Assembly (NCBI GenBank): GCA_900553515.1
Contig: USDN01000001.1
Coordinates: 56,455-120,454, forward strand
DNA from: an uncultured Blautia sp.
GTDB taxonomy: Bacteria; Bacillota; Clostridia; Lachnospirales; Lachnospiraceae
Direction of reading: 5' to 3'
DNA length: 64,000 nt
In this document: piece by piece, positions 24,611-33,745 of the stretch
Layout: each line of letters opens with the position of its first letter
Numbering within the stretch: position 1 is the stretch's first letter
The notes under the pieces: model-generated
The model's input: only the letters and a program-made list of their open reading frames with translations
Database searches by the model: none
Told to the model about the DNA's origin: nothing
Made by a program: the position numbers and the translations under genes

Positions 24611-24682
24611 TGATACATCAGTGATACGTCAGAATAAAATGCTATATTTTTTTAAACAAACTGATATATCAGTGATATATAA
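24611..24682 (+). promoter_or_regulatory. Catabolic operon promoter with operators O2 and O3
   Basis: O2 (24611-24631) is TGATACATCA-G-TGATACGTCA and O3 (24662-24682) is TGATATATCA-G-TGATATATAA, 51 bases apart. A plausible promoter lies between them (GTGATA at 24621-24626, 16 bases, TATATT at 24643-24648). O2 covers the -35 and O3 the early transcribed region next to the AAGGAGGG ribosome site. This is a clear repression layout. Confidence 0.7.
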
Positions 24683-24692
24683 GGAGGGCGAG

Positions 24693-25604
24693 ATGAAACA
24701 ATATCCAGAAAAAGTAACAATCTGTGAAGTGGTAACCAGAGACGGGTTTCAGACGGCGCCGGAAATCTACCCGGTGGAAGAGAAGGTCCGGATTATTGAG
24801 GAAGTGGTAGATGCAGGATGCAGATGCGTGGAGGTCGGAGCGTTTTCTACTTATGAGACCATGTATAAAATGAAAGATACAGATAAAGTATTCGGAAATC
24901 TGCATATGAAAGAAGGAGTGGAATACAGGGGGCTTGTATATCTTCCGGATGATGTGAGAAGAGCGGCAGAATGTGGATGCAGAAAAATCAAGCTGAATGT
25001 ATCTGCAAGTATGGCGCACAATCAGGCAGGAGCAGGAAGATCCCCGCTGGAATCCATGAAGACATTTCACGAATCTGGACAGATAGCAGAAAAAAATGGA
25101 ATGGGATTTGCAGGTTCTATTTCTCTTCCTTTTGCTTCTCAGTGGGAAGGGGTAATACCTTTTCAGCTGATTGTAGATATTGTCAAAAGCTTTGAGGCTG
25201 CAGGTGCAACGCAGATTTCTCTTTCTGATTCCGCCGGGCTTGGAACGCCAAAGCTTGTTTATGAAAGAATCATGGCGCTGAGAGATCTGTTTCCGAAAAT
25301 GGACTGGATGCTCCATATGCATAACACCAGAGGAATGGGACTGGCAAATGTAGCCGCAGCTATGGAGGCAGGGATCGACAAGATCGATACCTCTCTGGCA
25401 GGCCTTGGAGGATGTCCTTACATTAAGGGTGCTACAGGAAATATATCTACAGAGGATACACTTTTTATGTTGGATTCCATGGGCATAGAAACAGGAATGG
25501 ATTTTGAAAAGATCATGGAAGCTGGAAAAAAGGTGATTGCTCTGGTAAAAGGAGAAGGAACCGACAGTTATCAGCAGAGACTGAGAACTCTGTCAGAAAA
25601 TTGA
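24693..25604 (+). CDS. HMG-CoA lyase-like (DRE-TIM) carbon-carbon lyase
   Basis: This 303-residue DRE-TIM metallolyase opens with ICEVVTRDGFQ, matching the EVGPRDGLQ motif of hydroxymethylglutaryl-CoA lyase. LHMHNTRGMG near residue 207 supplies metal-binding His residues. GLGGCPYIKGATGN near 235 is the HMG-CoA lyase signature with its catalytic Cys. The family cleaves 3-hydroxy-acyl type substrates by retro-aldol or retro-Claisen chemistry. No CoA ligase or transferase is in this operon, so the substrate may be a free acid. First gene of the GntR-controlled operon; start set by AAGGAGGG. The frame is open further upstream but without a site. Confidence 0.85.
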   Translation: MKQYPEKVTICEVVTRDGFQTAPEIYPVEEKVRIIEEVVDAGCRCVEVGAFSTYETMYKMKDTDKVFGNLHMKEGVEYRGLVYLPDDVRRAAECGCRKIKLNVSASMAHNQAGAGRSPLESMKTFHESGQIAEKNGMGFAGSISLPFASQWEGVIPFQLIVDIVKSFEAAGATQISLSDSAGLGTPKLVYERIMALRDLFPKMDWMLHMHNTRGMGLANVAAAMEAGIDKIDTSLAGLGGCPYIKGATGNISTEDTLFMLDSMGIETGMDFEKIMEAGKKVIALVKGEGTDSYQQRLRTLSEN

Positions 25605-25674
25605 AATATTTAACAGGTTAGTAATGAGCATAAGCCATTATAATAAAAAATAATAAAAATGGAGGATTTTAATT

Positions 25675-26637
25675 ATGGCAGAATGGAAATTTCCAAACGC
25701 AGGACAGATGGAGTCTGCGAACAAAATGTATTACCAGACAATGACGAAAAGAGATGTGGAGCAGCGTCTGGAAAAAGATGATGTAATCATTATTCCGGTA
25801 GGCTCTACAGAAAACCATGGAAATTCCGGTCCTATCGGTGAAGATACTTTTATTGTATCAAGAATTGCAGAAATGGTTGCGGAAAAAGTTGGTTGTACAG
25901 TTGCTGAGCCGGTATGGTATGGTTCTCACCCGTTCCATCATATTGGGCAGCCTTGTACGATTCCGCTTCCAGATGATGTCTTTTGTGCTTATTTAAGAGC
26001 TATCATTACAGGTTTCTGGAATACTGGCTTTCGTAAAATGATTTTTATCAGTATGCATGGACAGGAATATTCCCTTCCAGTAGCTATTCAGGAATGGGGT
26101 AAAAAATATCAGGTTCCGGCAATGATCTATTTTGTGGATCTTCCCAGAGTAATGGCACAGACTTTAATGGATAAAGAACATGGCGGACCATTTACAAGAC
26201 CGTTTCAGCATGCCTGCGAGGCAGAGCAAAGTATTTCTCTTGCACTGTTTCCTGAGTACTGTGATATGGAGCATGCAGAGGATACAGATGTTCATGGAAT
26301 CCTTCCGGCAGGTCATGTAGACCGCGGTGGAGATATTTATGGAAATCCTATCCCGGGACATTGTGTAGTAGGAAATGCAGGAATTGAGTGTGTGACAGCG
26401 CCTCAGGGCGTTCTTGGACATGCAACAGAAGCAGATCCTAAAAAAGCTACTGCATGTATTGAAAAAGTCTGCGATTATCTTGTAAAACTTCATCACGATA
26501 TTCTGGAAGCATGTCCTCCAGGAGTCCTTCCGGATGCAAAATACATGAGTCAGAGAGATCCTGAAGAAATCGAAAAACTTCTTAAGGGACCGACAAAGGG
26601 CGGCAAACATATTTACACAATTGCATGGCCCTGCTAA
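25675..26637 (+). CDS. Creatininase-family hydrolase (possibly ring-opening, IolN-like)
   Basis: This 320-residue protein of the creatininase fold (PF02633) has PVGSTENHGNSGPIGEDTF near residue 41, with the Glu, His and Asp metal ligands, then SMHGQE near 130 (metal His) and a Glu-rich CEAEQS near 185. Family members hydrolyse cyclic amides. One branch, IolN of the Thermotoga inositol route and 3-dehydro-scyllo-inosose hydrolases, cleaves a C-C bond in a cyclic 1,3-diketone. Neighbouring polyol dehydrogenases and an epimerase-type barrel favour the latter chemistry here. It has a strong GGAGG site. Confidence 0.82.
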   Translation: MAEWKFPNAGQMESANKMYYQTMTKRDVEQRLEKDDVIIIPVGSTENHGNSGPIGEDTFIVSRIAEMVAEKVGCTVAEPVWYGSHPFHHIGQPCTIPLPDDVFCAYLRAIITGFWNTGFRKMIFISMHGQEYSLPVAIQEWGKKYQVPAMIYFVDLPRVMAQTLMDKEHGGPFTRPFQHACEAEQSISLALFPEYCDMEHAEDTDVHGILPAGHVDRGGDIYGNPIPGHCVVGNAGIECVTAPQGVLGHATEADPKKATACIEKVCDYLVKLHHDILEACPPGVLPDAKYMSQRDPEEIEKLLKGPTKGGKHIYTIAWPC

Positions 26638-26710
26638 TAAGCGTGCAAAATATTATGTAGCAGCATAGTATTTTACATATGATACACAAATCCCATAAGT
26701 GATAAGAAAA

Positions 26711-26738
26711 CTGCACATCGATATCGGCCGATGTGCAG
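26711..26738 (+). promoter_or_regulatory. Intergenic stem-loop before the first dehydrogenase gene
   Basis: A perfect 10-bp stem (CTGCACATCG, 26711-26720, with 26729-26738) has an 8-base loop. No T run follows at once, so it is more likely an mRNA-processing or stability element than a full terminator within the operon. Confidence 0.5.
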
Positions 26739-26790
26739 GAAATCTTATCTTTTAGAATGTGGATGCGATTCCACAGTAAAGGAGGAGAAG

Positions 26791-27831
26791 ATGACAGGTA
26801 CAATGAAAGCCCTGGTTTACCAGGGACCGGGAAGTCTTACAGTTGAACAAAGAGAAATTCCTCAGCCTCAAAAAGGCGAGGTTCAGATAAAAATTAATAC
26901 AGTTTCTATTTGTGGTTCTGACCTTGGCGCTTATCGCCATGCATCTGACCGTTTCCGTCCGCCGCTTGTGCTGGGACATGAATTTTCCGGTGATATTACA
27001 GCCCTTGGGGAGGGCGCGGAAATATATAAAATAGGTCAGAGAGTAACGGTAAATCCTATGGTACTTTGCCGTGACTGTTATTTCTGTAAAAAAGGAGAGG
27101 GAAACCTCTGCGGAAACAGAAAGAGTCTGGGAACTGCTATTGGCGGAGTACAGACAGATGGTGCCATGAGAGAATATGTTACGGTTCCAGAGTGGATGGT
27201 CCGTCCGATCGCAGATAATGTTTCTTATTCTGCAGCGGCTCTTCTGGAGCCATGTGGAGTGACATTGGCCTGTGCGAAAAAAGGGCATACTTCTGAAGAA
27301 GAAAGCGTAGTTGTTCTTGGAGCAGGCCCGATTGGTCTTCTGATCGTAAAATTTTTGAAGGCACTTGGAGTTCCGAAGGTTATTGTTTCTGATATTATCG
27401 ATAAACGTTTGAAGAAGGCTTTAGAGTGTGGAGCAGATCATGTGGTAAACTCCAAAAAGGAAGATGTAGTAGAACAGGTGAAAGCTCTTACAGATGGATA
27501 TGGTGCAGATCGTGTGATCAACGCTGCGGGAGAATTTCTGATCAATCAGTCTTTCCAGCTTGTGAAAAATGGGGGTACAAGCGTACTGGTTGCTCTAGCT
27601 CATAATAAAGTGGAAATTGATCCGATGGAAATTGTGGGAAGAGGGCTGAATTTTGTTGGAAGTTATATGTTTACAACAGAGATGGAAGAGGCTGCGCAGA
27701 TGTTGGCAGAAGAAAAGCTTCAGGTTGAGGATCTTGTAACATCCACATTTCCTTTGGAAAACGGCAAGGAAGCCTTTGATATTTTGTGCCAGCCGGACAA
27801 TGATGAGATCAAGGTACAGATAAAGCTGTAA
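26791..27831 (+). CDS. Zinc-dependent medium-chain dehydrogenase (polyol/threonine dehydrogenase type), copy 1
   Basis: This is a 346-residue NAD(P)-dependent alcohol dehydrogenase. The catalytic zinc ligands are the Cys in SICGSD and the pair in GHEFSG. Structural zinc is bound by CRDCYFCKKGEGNLC near residue 91. The Rossmann loop is VLGAGPIGLL near 175, and SDIID ending the next strand suggests NAD. The start follows GGAGGAG. It probably oxidises a ring hydroxyl to a ketone in the pathway; the closest general families are sorbitol and threonine dehydrogenases. Confidence 0.85.
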   Translation: MTGTMKALVYQGPGSLTVEQREIPQPQKGEVQIKINTVSICGSDLGAYRHASDRFRPPLVLGHEFSGDITALGEGAEIYKIGQRVTVNPMVLCRDCYFCKKGEGNLCGNRKSLGTAIGGVQTDGAMREYVTVPEWMVRPIADNVSYSAAALLEPCGVTLACAKKGHTSEEESVVVLGAGPIGLLIVKFLKALGVPKVIVSDIIDKRLKKALECGADHVVNSKKEDVVEQVKALTDGYGADRVINAAGEFLINQSFQLVKNGGTSVLVALAHNKVEIDPMEIVGRGLNFVGSYMFTTEMEEAAQMLAEEKLQVEDLVTSTFPLENGKEAFDILCQPDNDEIKVQIKL

Positions 27832-27876
27832 AAATATAATGTATTGGGATAAAAGGGTTGAAGAGGAGGATTTCTT

Positions 27877-28920
27877 ATGAAGGCATATTGTTATGTAGAA
27901 CCATTTAAAATCGTAGAACAGGAGCGTCCGACACCGGAACCGGGACCGGGTCAGGTAAGGATAAAGGTAAAAGCAGTTTCCATCTGTGGATCCGATACAG
28001 GCGGATTTAAGGGAACCAGCGGAATGAGGGTAGCTCCTCTTGTTATGGGACATGAGTTTTCGGGAATTGTAGATAAATATGGAGAAGATGTGAAAAATCC
28101 TTCGGTACCTGTAGGAGGACGGGTAGTGGTTTACCCGAACATCCAGTGCGGCAAATGCTCTGACTGTGAGGCAGGACTTCCGAATCTGTGTGAAGAACGT
28201 TTTATTCCCGGGACAACTATGCCGGCAGGCGGCTATGACGGCGCTATGGCAGACTATGTAGTGGTTCCGGCTGATAAGCTGATTCCCATTTCTGATAAGA
28301 TCAGCTTCGAGGAAGGCTCCATGTTTGAACCGACATCTGTTGCCCTTCGCGGTGTAAAAATGCTCAGTGAAGTGAAAGACAAGGTGGTCACTGTTTTTGG
28401 AGCAGGTCCTATTGGGCTTCTTGCCCTGGAATGCCTGAAATATCTGGGGGCAAGGGAAGTGATCAGCATCGACCTGAATCCGGAACGCCTTCAAAAAGCG
28501 CTGGAATGCGGAGCTTCTTATGTGATCAACACGAAAGAAGAGGATCCGGTAAAACGTGTTATGGAAATAACAGGAGGAAAAGGCGCTGACGCAGGCGCAG
28601 ACTGTGTAGGAATCGCAGTCAGTCTGAATACCAGTATGAAAATGGTGAAGAACGGTGGAGAGATCGCCATGATCGGCATGGCCTCCGAGCATATGGACGG
28701 TTTTGAATATAAGTATGCAGTGGCTCATGAGATGAAGCTGAAAGGAAGCTATTGTTATGTAGATGAGCTTTATGAAATTCCGAAAATGATCGAGGAAGGA
28801 AAACTGGACCTGAAAAAGCTGATAACAACTGTGGCTCCTATGAATCAGGTGCAGGAAAAGTTTGAAGATCTTGTATCTGGACATTCCAAAGAGGTGAAAG
28901 TAATTCTGGTCAATGAATAG
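27877..28920 (+). CDS. Zinc-dependent medium-chain dehydrogenase, copy 2
   Basis: This 347-residue paralogue of the preceding enzyme has SICGSD and GHEFSG catalytic-zinc motifs, a structural zinc site CGKCSDCEAGLPNLC near residue 88, and a cofactor loop VFGAGPIGLL with SIDLN (NAD preference) near 172. Two dehydrogenases in tandem suggest two different hydroxyl groups, or two stereoisomers, are oxidised in sequence. It is followed 11 bases later by the split TIM-barrel gene. Confidence 0.85.
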   Translation: MKAYCYVEPFKIVEQERPTPEPGPGQVRIKVKAVSICGSDTGGFKGTSGMRVAPLVMGHEFSGIVDKYGEDVKNPSVPVGGRVVVYPNIQCGKCSDCEAGLPNLCEERFIPGTTMPAGGYDGAMADYVVVPADKLIPISDKISFEEGSMFEPTSVALRGVKMLSEVKDKVVTVFGAGPIGLLALECLKYLGAREVISIDLNPERLQKALECGASYVINTKEEDPVKRVMEITGGKGADAGADCVGIAVSLNTSMKMVKNGGEIAMIGMASEHMDGFEYKYAVAHEMKLKGSYCYVDELYEIPKMIEEGKLDLKKLITTVAPMNQVQEKFEDLVSGHSKEVKVILVNE

Positions 28921-28931
28921 GAGGGATTCTC

Positions 28932-29737
28932 ATGAAAATGAAAACAGGACATTTCGGTTTTCTGAATCAGGTGGATCAGATTGCGGAAGCCGGATACGAT
29001 GATGTGGAGCTGCATATCTGGGAGATTATGTCTCTGGATGAGGAACAGTACAGAGCAGCCAGAAAAAAACTGAGAGATACCAGGATCGACAGCGAGGTTT
29101 TTGACAATCCTCTGCCGTTGGATAAGGTAGTGGCAGATCCCTCCTTTGATATGGAATATTATAAAGAATACCTCAGAAAAGCAGTTTATAGAACTGCAGA
29201 AATGGGCGCCAGGTATTTTGTTTTTGGAAATGGCAAAACAAGAACTCTCCCCGGGGATAACCGGGAAGAGGGACAGAAAAAAATGACGAAATGATGGTTT
29301 ACCTCTGTGAAGAGGCTGCACAGGCAAACATCACCATTATGATGGAGCCGCTTCATGCATCCCTGTCCAATGTGGTATTAAGTGTGCCGGAAGCCTTTGC
29401 ATATGCAAAGCGTCTGGGCTGCCAGAATCTGAAAACCCTTCTTGATTTCAGATGGTTTGTGGCAGGAGGACACTCCTATGAGGATATTGTGGAATACGCT
29501 GATTTTATCAAGCATGTTCATGTGGATAATCCAATATATCCTTTCCCGGAACGGCATGTTCCCATGCTGGATGACGGTTTTGACTATACGAAACTTTTTG
29601 ATACCTTAAAATCTATTAGTTATAAAGGGATTATTTCCTTTGAGGCAAACACTTTCAGCGATTTTGATACAGATATACGCAAAGGACTTCAGTTGTTGGC
29701 TGCAAACGGGATTACGCCTTATAACGAAGGTAGATAG
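28932..29737 (+). pseudogene. Xylose isomerase-like TIM-barrel isomerase/epimerase, split by a frameshift
   Basis: Two frames, 28932-29294 (120 residues) and 29291-29737 (148 residues), together make one barrel of the usual 270 residues (AP endonuclease 2/sugar isomerase superfamily). They break at an A7 run (29277-29283). One extra A, or a -1 ribosomal slip there, joins GQKK to NDEMMVYL without loss. The second part has the metal ligands Glu in MMEPLH, Asp in LLDFRW, His in VHVD and Glu in FEAN. IolO-type 5-keto-gluconate epimerases and AsbF-type 3-dehydroshikimate dehydratases both belong to this fold; the sequence does not decide. An ATGA overlap would allow coupled translation of the two parts. 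Confidence 0.7.
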
Positions 29738-29745
29738 GAGGATGT

Positions 29746-30951
29746 ATGAGGGATAAAAAATATTTTCCTACACTTACAGTCATTTATCTCAATTATCTGA
29801 TTCATGGTATTGCACTCATTATTCTTGCTCAGAATATTACATACTTGAAAGAACAGATGGGAACTGACAATAGTGGTGTTATGTTTGTTGTATCAGGTCT
29901 TGGAATTGGCAAACTGGTAACTCAGTATGTGGCAGGAATTCTGTCTGATAAGTTTGGACGGCGTCCTTTCATGTTTCTGAGCATCCTTTCCTATATTATA
30001 TTTTTTGCCGGAATCCTAATTTCTCCTAATATTTATGTTGGCTTTTTCTTTTCCTTTATATGCGGTTTCGGAAATACCTGCCTGGATTCCGGAGGAACTC
30101 CTGCGTTAATGGAGATCCTGAATAAGATGATGGGAACAGCCTCCATTCTGACAAAGCTGTTTATTGCAGCTGGCCAGTTTGTTCTCCCTCTGGTCATAGG
30201 AGTGGTGGTTGCCCGTCAGATGTATTATGGTACTTCTTTTCTTTTGTGTATCGGAGTGTTGATAGTTCTGGGGGTGTGTCTGATCCGGGTTCCATTTGTT
30301 TCGGTGAATGAGACAGAGTGTGAATACAGTGAGACAGAGAAGTATACTGATATATATAAACCAGAGGGAAACATGAAGATAGAGGGGATTGCGCTGATTA
30401 TTATTGGCTATACATCTACAGCAACCTTCCATACCATCATTAACTGGATTACCATTTATGCCAGAGAGGTGGCAAAGCTTTCGGAAACAACAGCTCAGAG
30501 TTTGATGAGTTTTTACAGTACAGGAGCAGTTATTGCAGTAGCTGTAACAGCACTTCTTGTACAGAAGCTTGTAAAATCGGTAAGAATGCTGATTATTTAT
30601 CCGGTTCTGGCAACAGCGGCAATGACCGTACTGATGGTCTGTCCTACAGAAATGGTATGCAGGACTATGGCTTTTGCCATTGGATGTTTTGCGGGAGGAG
30701 GCGTCCTTCAGCTTGCAGCGGCAGCGATTGTGGAGTTTTTTCCAGAGAAAAAAGGAACTGTTACCGGAATGGTATTTACTGCATCTGGTGTAGCAATGTT
30801 TTTAGGACCGATCATAACAGGATTTGTATCAAAAATTTCTGTCAGCTATGTGCTGGTTTATGATATCGCAGTTACATTGTTGGGGATTCTTCTGGCTATT
30901 GTTGTAAATATCAGATACAATCAGGTTTTTTCCAAAAGGACAGAAAGGTGA
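29746..30951 (+). CDS. MFS transporter, probable substrate importer of the catabolic operon
   Basis: This is a 401-residue protein with 12 hydrophobic helices. The MFS loop 2-3 motif GILSDKFGRRPF lies near residue 66. The starting segment YLNYLIHGIALIILAQN is the first helix. An AGGAGG site lies 6 bases before the ATG. Its place inside the regulated operon argues for uptake of the catabolised compound; the family fold alone does not reveal the substrate. Confidence 0.82.
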   Translation: MRDKKYFPTLTVIYLNYLIHGIALIILAQNITYLKEQMGTDNSGVMFVVSGLGIGKLVTQYVAGILSDKFGRRPFMFLSILSYIIFFAGILISPNIYVGFFFSFICGFGNTCLDSGGTPALMEILNKMMGTASILTKLFIAAGQFVLPLVIGVVVARQMYYGTSFLLCIGVLIVLGVCLIRVPFVSVNETECEYSETEKYTDIYKPEGNMKIEGIALIIIGYTSTATFHTIINWITIYAREVAKLSETTAQSLMSFYSTGAVIAVAVTALLVQKLVKSVRMLIIYPVLATAAMTVLMVCPTEMVCRTMAFAIGCFAGGGVLQLAAAAIVEFFPEKKGTVTGMVFTASGVAMFLGPIITGFVSKISVSYVLVYDIAVTLLGILLAIVVNIRYNQVFSKRTER

Positions 30952-30959
30952 CTTAAGAT

Positions 30960-32963
30960 ATGCAGAAAAAATATAAAAAAATGTTTGAACCTATAACGAT
31001 CCGGAGGATGACTGTGAAAAACCGGATCTCCATGGCTCCTATGGGGACAAACTTTGGTGAACAGAATGGTGAGATGAGTTTTCTGCACCTTGATTACTAT
31101 GAACAGAGAGCCATGGGAGGAGTGGGGCTGATTATTGTGGAGAATGCAAGTGTGGATTCTCCGCAGGGATCAAATGGAACAACCCAGCTCCGTATTGATA
31201 AGGATAATTATATCCCAAGACTTTATAAACTGTGTGAAAATGTTCATCGCCATGGCGCCTGCATTGCCATTCAGTTAAACCATGCAGGTGCTTCGGCTAT
31301 AGAAAGCCGTATCGGTATGCAGCCGGTCTCCGCATCAGATATTCCCTCTAAAAAAGGGGGGAATATCCCAAGAGCACTGACCAGGGAAGAAATTCTTCAT
31401 GTGGTAAAAAAATACGGTGAAGCAGCCAAAAGAGCTCAGATGGCAGGCTTTGATGCAGTAGAAATACATGCTGGACATAGTTATCTTTTGTGTCAGTTTC
31501 TCTCCCCTACCATGAATAAGAGAACAGATGAATTTGGTGGAAGTCCGGAAAATAGAGCCAGAATTGTCCGTATGGTCCTGGAAGAGGTAAGAGCAAAGGT
31601 AGGACCTTTTTTCCCGATACTTGTAAGGATCAGTGCAGATGAGATGGTAGAGGGTGGAAACACTCTGGAGGATATGTTGGAGCTTTTGTCCTATTTTCAG
31701 GAAGAGGCAGACGTAATCGATGTATCTGCCGGATTGAACGGATCACTGCAGTATCAGATTGATAGCTGTCAACTTCCGGATGGATGGCGCTCCTATATGT
31801 CTGCTGAAATCAGAAGACGTTATCAGAAACCCACCATTACGACTGGAAATATCAGGGATCCGAAAGTTGCAGAAGAAATCCTGGAAAAAGGAGAAGCAGA
31901 CTTTATCGGTATGGGAAGGGGCCTGATCGCAGATCCGAACTGGGTGAACAAGGTGCAGTACGGGCAGGAAGAAACAATTCGTAAATGCATTTCATGTAAT
32001 ATCGGTTGTGCCGGGCATAGAATTCAGCTGAACCGTCCGATTCGCTGTACTGTGAATCCTTCTGTAAATCAGTGGGAGGATTATAAAAAAGAAAAAGTGC
32101 AGAAGCCTTGTAACGTGGTTGTGATTGGCGGGGGTACAGCAGGATTGGAGGCTGCATGTACTGCTGCAGAGGTTGGATGCCAGACTTTCCTTATTGAGAA
32201 GGAAGATCATTTCGGGGGACTTGCGGAAAAAATAGCAGAAATTCCGGATAAGTATCGTATTCAGTATTTTGTAGATTATCTTCTTCAGAGAGCAAGAAAG
32301 CTTCAGAATCTGTATATGTTCAGCAATATGACGGCAAACCCACAGTTTGTAGAGTCTCTGAAACCGGATATCATTGTCAATGCAACCGGCTCTACTCCGC
32401 TTCTTCCTCCGATAGAGGGGCTTCATGACTTCATTGACAAAGAAAACGGAAACGTATATTCCATTTTAAAAATGATAGAGTATCGAAATAAGTTTCCAAA
32501 AGATATGAAGCAGCAGAAGGTAATCGTCGTAGGTGGCGGTGCTGTGGGTCTGGATGTGGTGGAATTTTTTGCAGAAAGGAACGCAGATATCACAGTGGTA
32601 GAGATGATGCCTCAGATTGGAAGAGATTTGGATCCGGTAAGCAAGCTGCGTATGGAGGAAATTTTTGAAAAATATCATGTAACGCTCAGACCGGATACGG
32701 CGCTTACAAAGGTAGAAAAGAATGCTTTTGTAGTAAGAAATCCAGATGGAAGCAGTGAGCAGCTGGACTTCCGTTATGGCTTCGTATGTCTGGGTATGAA
32801 ATCAGCAAGTCCGGTTCTTACAGAGCTGAATGAAAGATTTTCAGCGGAAAAAGTTGAAATCGTTAATATTGGTGACAGCATAAGGGCGCGGAGGATTATT
32901 GACGGTGTCAGTGAAGGAAGAAATATTCTGAATGTACTGAAAAAGAGAGGCTATTTGGCATAA
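30960..32963 (+). CDS. Old yellow enzyme/2,4-dienoyl-CoA reductase-like enoate reductase (FMN, 4Fe-4S, FAD)
   Basis: The 667-residue enzyme has an FMN TIM barrel (1-335) starting FEPITIRRMTVKNRI, with an HAG motif near 171 and IGMGRGLIADP near 316. Iron-sulfur cysteines follow in CISCNIGC plus a further Cys in IRCTVNP. A FAD/NAD(P) domain (from about 385) has VVIGGGTAGLEAA and a second dinucleotide loop VVGGGAVGLDVVEF near 525. This architecture is shared with dienoyl-CoA reductase, trimethylamine dehydrogenase and bile-acid enzymes BaiCD/BaiH. It reduces C=C bonds conjugated to a carbonyl. 3-Dehydroshikimate, an enone made by its neighbours, is a fitting substrate. Confidence 0.88.
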   Translation: MQKKYKKMFEPITIRRMTVKNRISMAPMGTNFGEQNGEMSFLHLDYYEQRAMGGVGLIIVENASVDSPQGSNGTTQLRIDKDNYIPRLYKLCENVHRHGACIAIQLNHAGASAIESRIGMQPVSASDIPSKKGGNIPRALTREEILHVVKKYGEAAKRAQMAGFDAVEIHAGHSYLLCQFLSPTMNKRTDEFGGSPENRARIVRMVLEEVRAKVGPFFPILVRISADEMVEGGNTLEDMLELLSYFQEEADVIDVSAGLNGSLQYQIDSCQLPDGWRSYMSAEIRRRYQKPTITTGNIRDPKVAEEILEKGEADFIGMGRGLIADPNWVNKVQYGQEETIRKCISCNIGCAGHRIQLNRPIRCTVNPSVNQWEDYKKEKVQKPCNVVVIGGGTAGLEAACTAAEVGCQTFLIEKEDHFGGLAEKIAEIPDKYRIQYFVDYLLQRARKLQNLYMFSNMTANPQFVESLKPDIIVNATGSTPLLPPIEGLHDFIDKENGNVYSILKMIEYRNKFPKDMKQQKVIVVGGGAVGLDVVEFFAERNADITVVEMMPQIGRDLDPVSKLRMEEIFEKYHVTLRPDTALTKVEKNAFVVRNPDGSSEQLDFRYGFVCLGMKSASPVLTELNERFSAEKVEIVNIGDSIRARRIIDGVSEGRNILNVLKKRGYLA

Positions 32964-32974
32964 GGAGAAAAACA

Positions 32975-33745
32975 GTGAAAAAAGTATTGTCTATCCGGGA
33001 AATGAAACTGGGAAAAGGAAAACCTAAAATATGTATTCCTCTTACCGGAAAAAATGATCTGGAACTAAGAGAAGAGATTGCAATTGTAAAAAATTCCTGC
33101 TGTGATGTTGTGGAATGGAGAGTGGATTATTTTGAAGAAATCCATAAACCGGAACGGGTGAAGGAGATGCTCCATGAGCTGAGGATCCTTGTGGGAAATC
33201 TTCCTATTTTGTTTACCTGCCGTACGAAAGAAGAAGGCGGAGAGGTTTCCATTGTTAGCGAGGAGTATGTGGAGCTTTACCGTCAGGTGATTGAGACAGG
33301 AGAGGCAGACCTTGTAGATGTAGAGCTGTTTAAAGGAGACGATGTCTGCAAAATGGTCATTGAGACTGCATATGAACATCAGGTGTATGTGGTTATGTCC
33401 AGTCATGATTTTTATAAGACGCCAGATACGCAGACGTTAGTAGAACGTTTCCGAAAAATGCAGATGTTAGGAGCTGATGTTCCAAAGATCGCAACCATGC
33501 CGCAGTCAGCCATGGATGTACTGAAGCTTCTGGAGGCAACCTGTGAGTTTTCGGAAAAATATGCGGAGGGGCCGGTAATCTCCATGTCCATGGGATGGCT
33601 GGGCGGCATCAGCCGAATCTCCGGAGAAATCTTCGGATCTGCATTGACTTTTGGTGCAGCAAAGCATATTTCTGCACCGGGACAGATGGCAGTTTCTGAT
33701 GTGAACTATGTGCTGAAGCTTCTGCATAACGGCAAGCAAAAATAA
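32975..33745 (+). CDS. aroD: 3-Dehydroquinate dehydratase, type I
   Basis: Type I enzyme that interconverts 3-dehydroquinate and 3-dehydroshikimate through a Schiff base. The catalytic His is in SSHDF (about residue 144) and the Schiff-base Lys in KIATMP (about 171). The substrate-closing end reads SRISGEIFGSALTFG and SAPGQ. It is 256 residues, close to the E. coli protein. The GTG start follows AAGGAGA. Its place as last gene of a GntR-controlled operon with transporter and reductase points to a catabolic rather than biosynthetic job, as for the ydiB-aroD pair of enterobacteria. Confidence 0.93.
   Translation: MKKVLSIREMKLGKGKPKICIPLTGKNDLELREEIAIVKNSCCDVVEWRVDYFEEIHKPERVKEMLHELRILVGNLPILFTCRTKEEGGEVSIVSEEYVELYRQVIETGEADLVDVELFKGDDVCKMVIETAYEHQVYVVMSSHDFYKTPDTQTLVERFRKMQMLGADVPKIATMPQSAMDVLKLLEATCEFSEKYAEGPVISMSMGWLGGISRISGEIFGSALTFGAAKHISAPGQMAVSDVNYVLKLLHNGKQK

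Noticed and set aside
27595..28884. Open frame of over 400 codons on the minus strand opposite the zinc dehydrogenase genes
   Set aside because: Cys/His/Ile/Phe-rich composition typical of an antisense shadow, no ribosome site, and the plus strand codes for clear enzymes.
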